This document shows, piece by piece, positions 61,417 through 64,000 of a stretch of 64,000 bases of DNA; within the stretch, counting starts at the first letter, position 1; each line of letters begins with the position of its first letter. Made by a program: the position numbers and the translations under genes. Source of the stretch: Streptomyces rimosus (GTDB taxonomy: Bacteria; Actinomycetota; Actinomycetes; Streptomycetales; Streptomycetaceae); the NCBI RefSeq assembly GCF_008704655.1, contig NZ_CP023688.1, positions 868,001 through 932,000 of the forward strand. The letters run 5' to 3'. The notes under the pieces were generated by a model. That model saw nothing but the letters and a program-made list of their open reading frames with translations, searched no databases and had not been told where the DNA came from.

Positions 61417-63705
61417 TCAAGTGGCAGCCGCACGCTCGGATTCGTGCTGCGAGGCGTACCAGCCAAGTGCTCGGCACAGGGCCTTGTGGAGGGTGGGCGG
61501 CAGCAGATCGTCGAGTGGTTGCCAGGACCTTTCGACCAGGTTCCTGCTTTCGCCGAGGCACGCCGTCACGGCGCCGGAGGCAACGATCCGCCCGGCGAGT
61601 TCCTGCGCGATGGCGGGTGATGTCCCCGTGCGCAGGGCGCTGGCCAGTGTGTCGCGGTCGGACGGGGACAGCCGGGCCAGGGCGTGTGCGACGGGCAGAG
61701 TGATCTTGCCGTTGATGAGGTCTTCGGCCGGGACCTTGGCCGGTGCCGTCGCACTGCGGTCGGCGGGGGCCACCCCGCGCAGATCGGCGATGTCGTCACT
61801 GATCTGGTAACTCGTACCGACTGCTTCGAAGTACTCGCCCACGGCGCGGACCAGGCGCTCGTCGGCCCCGGTGAGCACGGCCGCCGCTTCCACCAGGCGC
61901 CGAAGCGGCATCCCGGACTTCAAGCGGTGGACAGTGCGGACGCGCTGGAGCAGCGGCTCGCAGTCGCCGGTGCCGACGGCGTCAGCGAGCGCGTCGTGGT
62001 GGCCGGCGATGTCCAGGGCCTGCCCGGCGTGGCCCGCGCGCAGGGCCGACAGGCACAGTTGGTACAGGCGCAGTCTGGTGTGGTCCGGCAGGTCCGGGAG
62101 CCGTTGCAGGAGGGGGTCGAAGGTGAAGTAGGCGGCGTTCGCGGCGTTGAGGGTCAGTGGCAGGCCGAAGCGCCGGTGGGCGGCGGGCCGGCCGCGGCGC
62201 AGTGGTGCGGCGTCCTCGATGTCGTCGATGATCAAAGAGGCCGTGTGCAGGATCTCGGGGACGGCGCACAGCGTGCGGTGGGGTTCCGGGTCACAGTTGA
62301 GCATGCACATGGCGGCCACGAGCGCGTAGGAGCGCCAGGTGTGCCCGGCGTTGTCGAGCAGGTGCCGGACCGGGGCTTCCAGTACCGTCCGCAGCCTTTG
62401 CTGGCTGCCGGCGTCCAGAGCGGGGCCTCCGTCTTCGCCGATCCCGGTCAGCCGGGCGAGCGCGCCCGGAGCATCGTCTTCCGTGCCGGGGTAGACGAGG
62501 GCGGCCTCGGTGCGCACCAGGACGGAGATGCGGCGCATGTGGTGCGCGAAGTCGGTGAGGGTGTTGCTGGGCAGTGCTTCGAGGTGTCCGACGCCGGTGA
62601 CCGCGTGTTCGCCCAGGGTGCCCTGGGCGCGGGCGGGGCCTGTCCAGGCCACCCAGCCGGGCGAGGGCACCATGATTTCCTGTCGGTCGGTGACGGTGCG
62701 GATGGTGAGGGTGAGGTCTGCCTCCGCGATGCTCAGTTCACCGCAGGTGGGGTAGTCGCGCAGGGAGACCAGGGAGATCGTGGAGGTTTCCGTGCGCCAG
62801 GTGCAGGGGTGGGTGGAAACTGTTCCGTCGGGGGCGACGATAACGGCCCTGGAGTCGGCACCGAGCTGGCCGTCGGTGGCCGGTCCGCAGCAGGCCGACG
62901 GCATCCCGAGAACGTCATAGCCGTCGTCGAGGTGCAGCGCGACGCGCAGAGCGGTGAAGTCGAGGGCACGGGTGCTTCGCGTGCTGCGGTGCCAGGAGCT
63001 GCCCCACTTGTGTTCGAACGAAGCCAGGCCGCTGACGCGCACCGACGCAGCACCCGGAAGACGCAGCGTGCCGGTGGTGTTCAGCCGGGGGAGGTACATG
63101 CTGTTCTGCTCCGCGGCTTCACCCCGGCCCTCGGACGCCCCGCAGTACAGCGTGGGGCAGCGGACGGCAGGCTTGATCGGTTCGAGGGCAAGGGCGACTT
63201 CGATGTCGTCCCGAATGGCCAGCCGGTATGACGTATCCAGGTCCTGCAGTTCCATCAAGCTGTCCACGGCCAGGTGCAGCCGGTCCTCCGCGGTAGTCAC
63301 CGGGTGCCGCAGCAGTCGGTGCGGGTGCATGGGCACCTCCCCGGTGGAGGTGGCGAGGAACGCATCACGCACGCGGGCGTCGAGCGCCCGGTCGTTCTCG
63401 ACGGCAGAGCGCACCCGGCGCCACAGCTGAGGCTGCACCCAGGAACGCATCAGGCGCCGGCCGGTGCCGAGCTCGGTCAGGACGTACAACACGCCGTAGC
63501 CGTCGGAGGCAGCGGAATCCCCGGCCGTCCCATGGCGGAGAACCATCAGCGTCAGCGCGTACTCGTCGCCCATCTCGTCGTGCAGTTGTGCATGAATGCT
63601 CCACTGTTCCAGGGCCGCCGCGGGGCGACGCAGGCTGCGGCGAAACGGAGCGTCGTCAGGAGCGGACGACGGTGCGGGCACCCACTGCGGATTGTTGTGA
63701 CTCAC
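61417..63705 (-). CDS. Fusion of a CrtC/AttH-like domain with an isoprenyl diphosphate synthase
   Basis: A 762-residue protein from GTG 63705. The first ~390 residues resemble the lipocalin-like CrtC/AttH fold (carotenoid 1,2-hydratase type), with beta-rich blocks such as VSGLASFEHKWGSSW, ALDFTALRVALHLDDGYDV and CTWRTETSTISLVSL. From about 430 the polyprenyl synthetase domain follows: LIIDDIEDAAPLRRGRP (first DDxxD, intact), LTLNAANAAYFTF, YQISDDIADLRG (second DDxxD) and NGKITLPVAHAL. A bifunctional enzyme that builds a prenyl diphosphate and then hydrates or cyclises it is the natural inference. Its synthase half is related to that of the SDR fusion. No ribosome binding site is obvious. Confidence 0.82.
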   Translation of the reverse strand: MSHNNPQWVPAPSSAPDDAPFRRSLRRPAAALEQWSIHAQLHDEMGDEYALTLMVLRHGTAGDSAASDGYGVLYVLTELGTGRRLMRSWVQPQLWRRVRSAVENDRALDARVRDAFLATSTGEVPMHPHRLLRHPVTTAEDRLHLAVDSLMELQDLDTSYRLAIRDDIEVALALEPIKPAVRCPTLYCGASEGRGEAAEQNSMYLPRLNTTGTLRLPGAASVRVSGLASFEHKWGSSWHRSTRSTRALDFTALRVALHLDDGYDVLGMPSACCGPATDGQLGADSRAVIVAPDGTVSTHPCTWRTETSTISLVSLRDYPTCGELSIAEADLTLTIRTVTDRQEIMVPSPGWVAWTGPARAQGTLGEHAVTGVGHLEALPSNTLTDFAHHMRRISVLVRTEAALVYPGTEDDAPGALARLTGIGEDGGPALDAGSQQRLRTVLEAPVRHLLDNAGHTWRSYALVAAMCMLNCDPEPHRTLCAVPEILHTASLIIDDIEDAAPLRRGRPAAHRRFGLPLTLNAANAAYFTFDPLLQRLPDLPDHTRLRLYQLCLSALRAGHAGQALDIAGHHDALADAVGTGDCEPLLQRVRTVHRLKSGMPLRRLVEAAAVLTGADERLVRAVGEYFEAVGTSYQISDDIADLRGVAPADRSATAPAKVPAEDLINGKITLPVAHALARLSPSDRDTLASALRTGTSPAIAQELAGRIVASGAVTACLGESRNLVERSWQPLDDLLPPTLHKALCRALGWYASQHESERAAAT

Positions 63706-64000
63706 ACATCAAACGCAATCATGAGAAGAAAGTCTTCCTCTTGTCCACCTCGGACAGTGCGCTGCCACAAGCCCGTCGTGACCCGGGAAATCACTCACAC
63801 GTGCTTTGCCTGAAGTTGACGGGGCGGCGTCCGGGGGTACGGCCGTGGCAGTTTTTCGATAGTCAGGTGCGGACTGACGGGTACTCGGGCGGGTTGTGGT
63901 GGAGGTGAGCGCTGCTCAACGAGCGGAGGATCAGCTGCGTTCCTTGGTGTTCAGCTCGCCGAGCTGAATGCGGGGGCGGCTTGCTGCCGTCACCGGCGTG
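63706..64000. other. Window end, no recognised gene
   Basis: It contains the upstream region of the CrtC-like fusion gene. The remaining sequence to the window edge has no motif that could be identified. Confidence 0.35.

Overview
The window is high-GC DNA (roughly 70% G+C) with GTG/TTG starts, purine-rich ribosome binding sites and many actinobacterial families. It is almost certainly from a Streptomyces or close relative. The density of broken genes and insertion sequences suggests an accessory or chromosome-arm region, or a large plasmid. Intact functional blocks sit between stretches of transposon debris.

Region by region. 1-12.3 kb: secreted small proteins (an HNH lipoprotein and two lamin-tail paralogues), a beta-propeller gene split by a nested IS701/IS5 insertion, STAS and STAS-ANTAR regulators, an HtrA-type protease and an asparagine synthase pseudogene. 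12.4-18.6 kb: a small HTH protein with a 40-bp palindromic operator, a secreted endoglycosidase H, a response regulator coupled to a methyltransferase, an IS5-type element and a secreted CdtB-like nuclease. 19-27 kb: transposon remnants around a ParB/StrR-like regulator, a trypsin and an SGNH hydrolase. 27-30.4 kb: stress and membrane genes (CsbD, a flotillin and an NfeD partner). 30.9-33.5 kb: an XRE / ImmA-IrrE / DUF6545 cassette.

33.7-47.9 kb, all on the minus strand, is the centrepiece: a ribosomally synthesised peptide cluster. The upstream half is daptide-like: LLM oxidoreductase, recognition protein, methyltransferase, aminotransferase, dehydrogenase and two short precursor genes. A strong hairpin terminator or attenuator follows, then a small membrane protein, an ABC exporter, an M50 protease, a class III lanthionine synthetase (LanKC), a family 2 glycosyltransferase and a nucleotidylyltransferase. 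Nearly all genes are joined by TGATG, ATGA or GTGA overlaps. Both precursors end in Thr, contain no Cys and are rich in Ser. I infer a product whose C-terminal Thr becomes a dimethylated diamine, while LanKC (perhaps with the LLM reductase) modifies internal Ser/Thr without making thioether rings.

48-56.3 kb is again mobile-element territory (IS5-type, IS1182, IS630). It holds an alpha/beta hydrolase lacking its nucleophile, an excisionase-like relic and a relic of an Avs-type antiphage nuclease domain. 56.4-63.7 kb is a probable terpenoid locus: an SDR fused to an isoprenyl diphosphate synthase, a Ddn-like F420 enzyme, a WS/DGAT acyltransferase and, convergently, a CrtC/AttH-like domain fused to a second isoprenyl diphosphate synthase.

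Family assignments are from recognition of motifs and overall sequence, not from database searches. No rRNA, tRNA or CRISPR array was seen.
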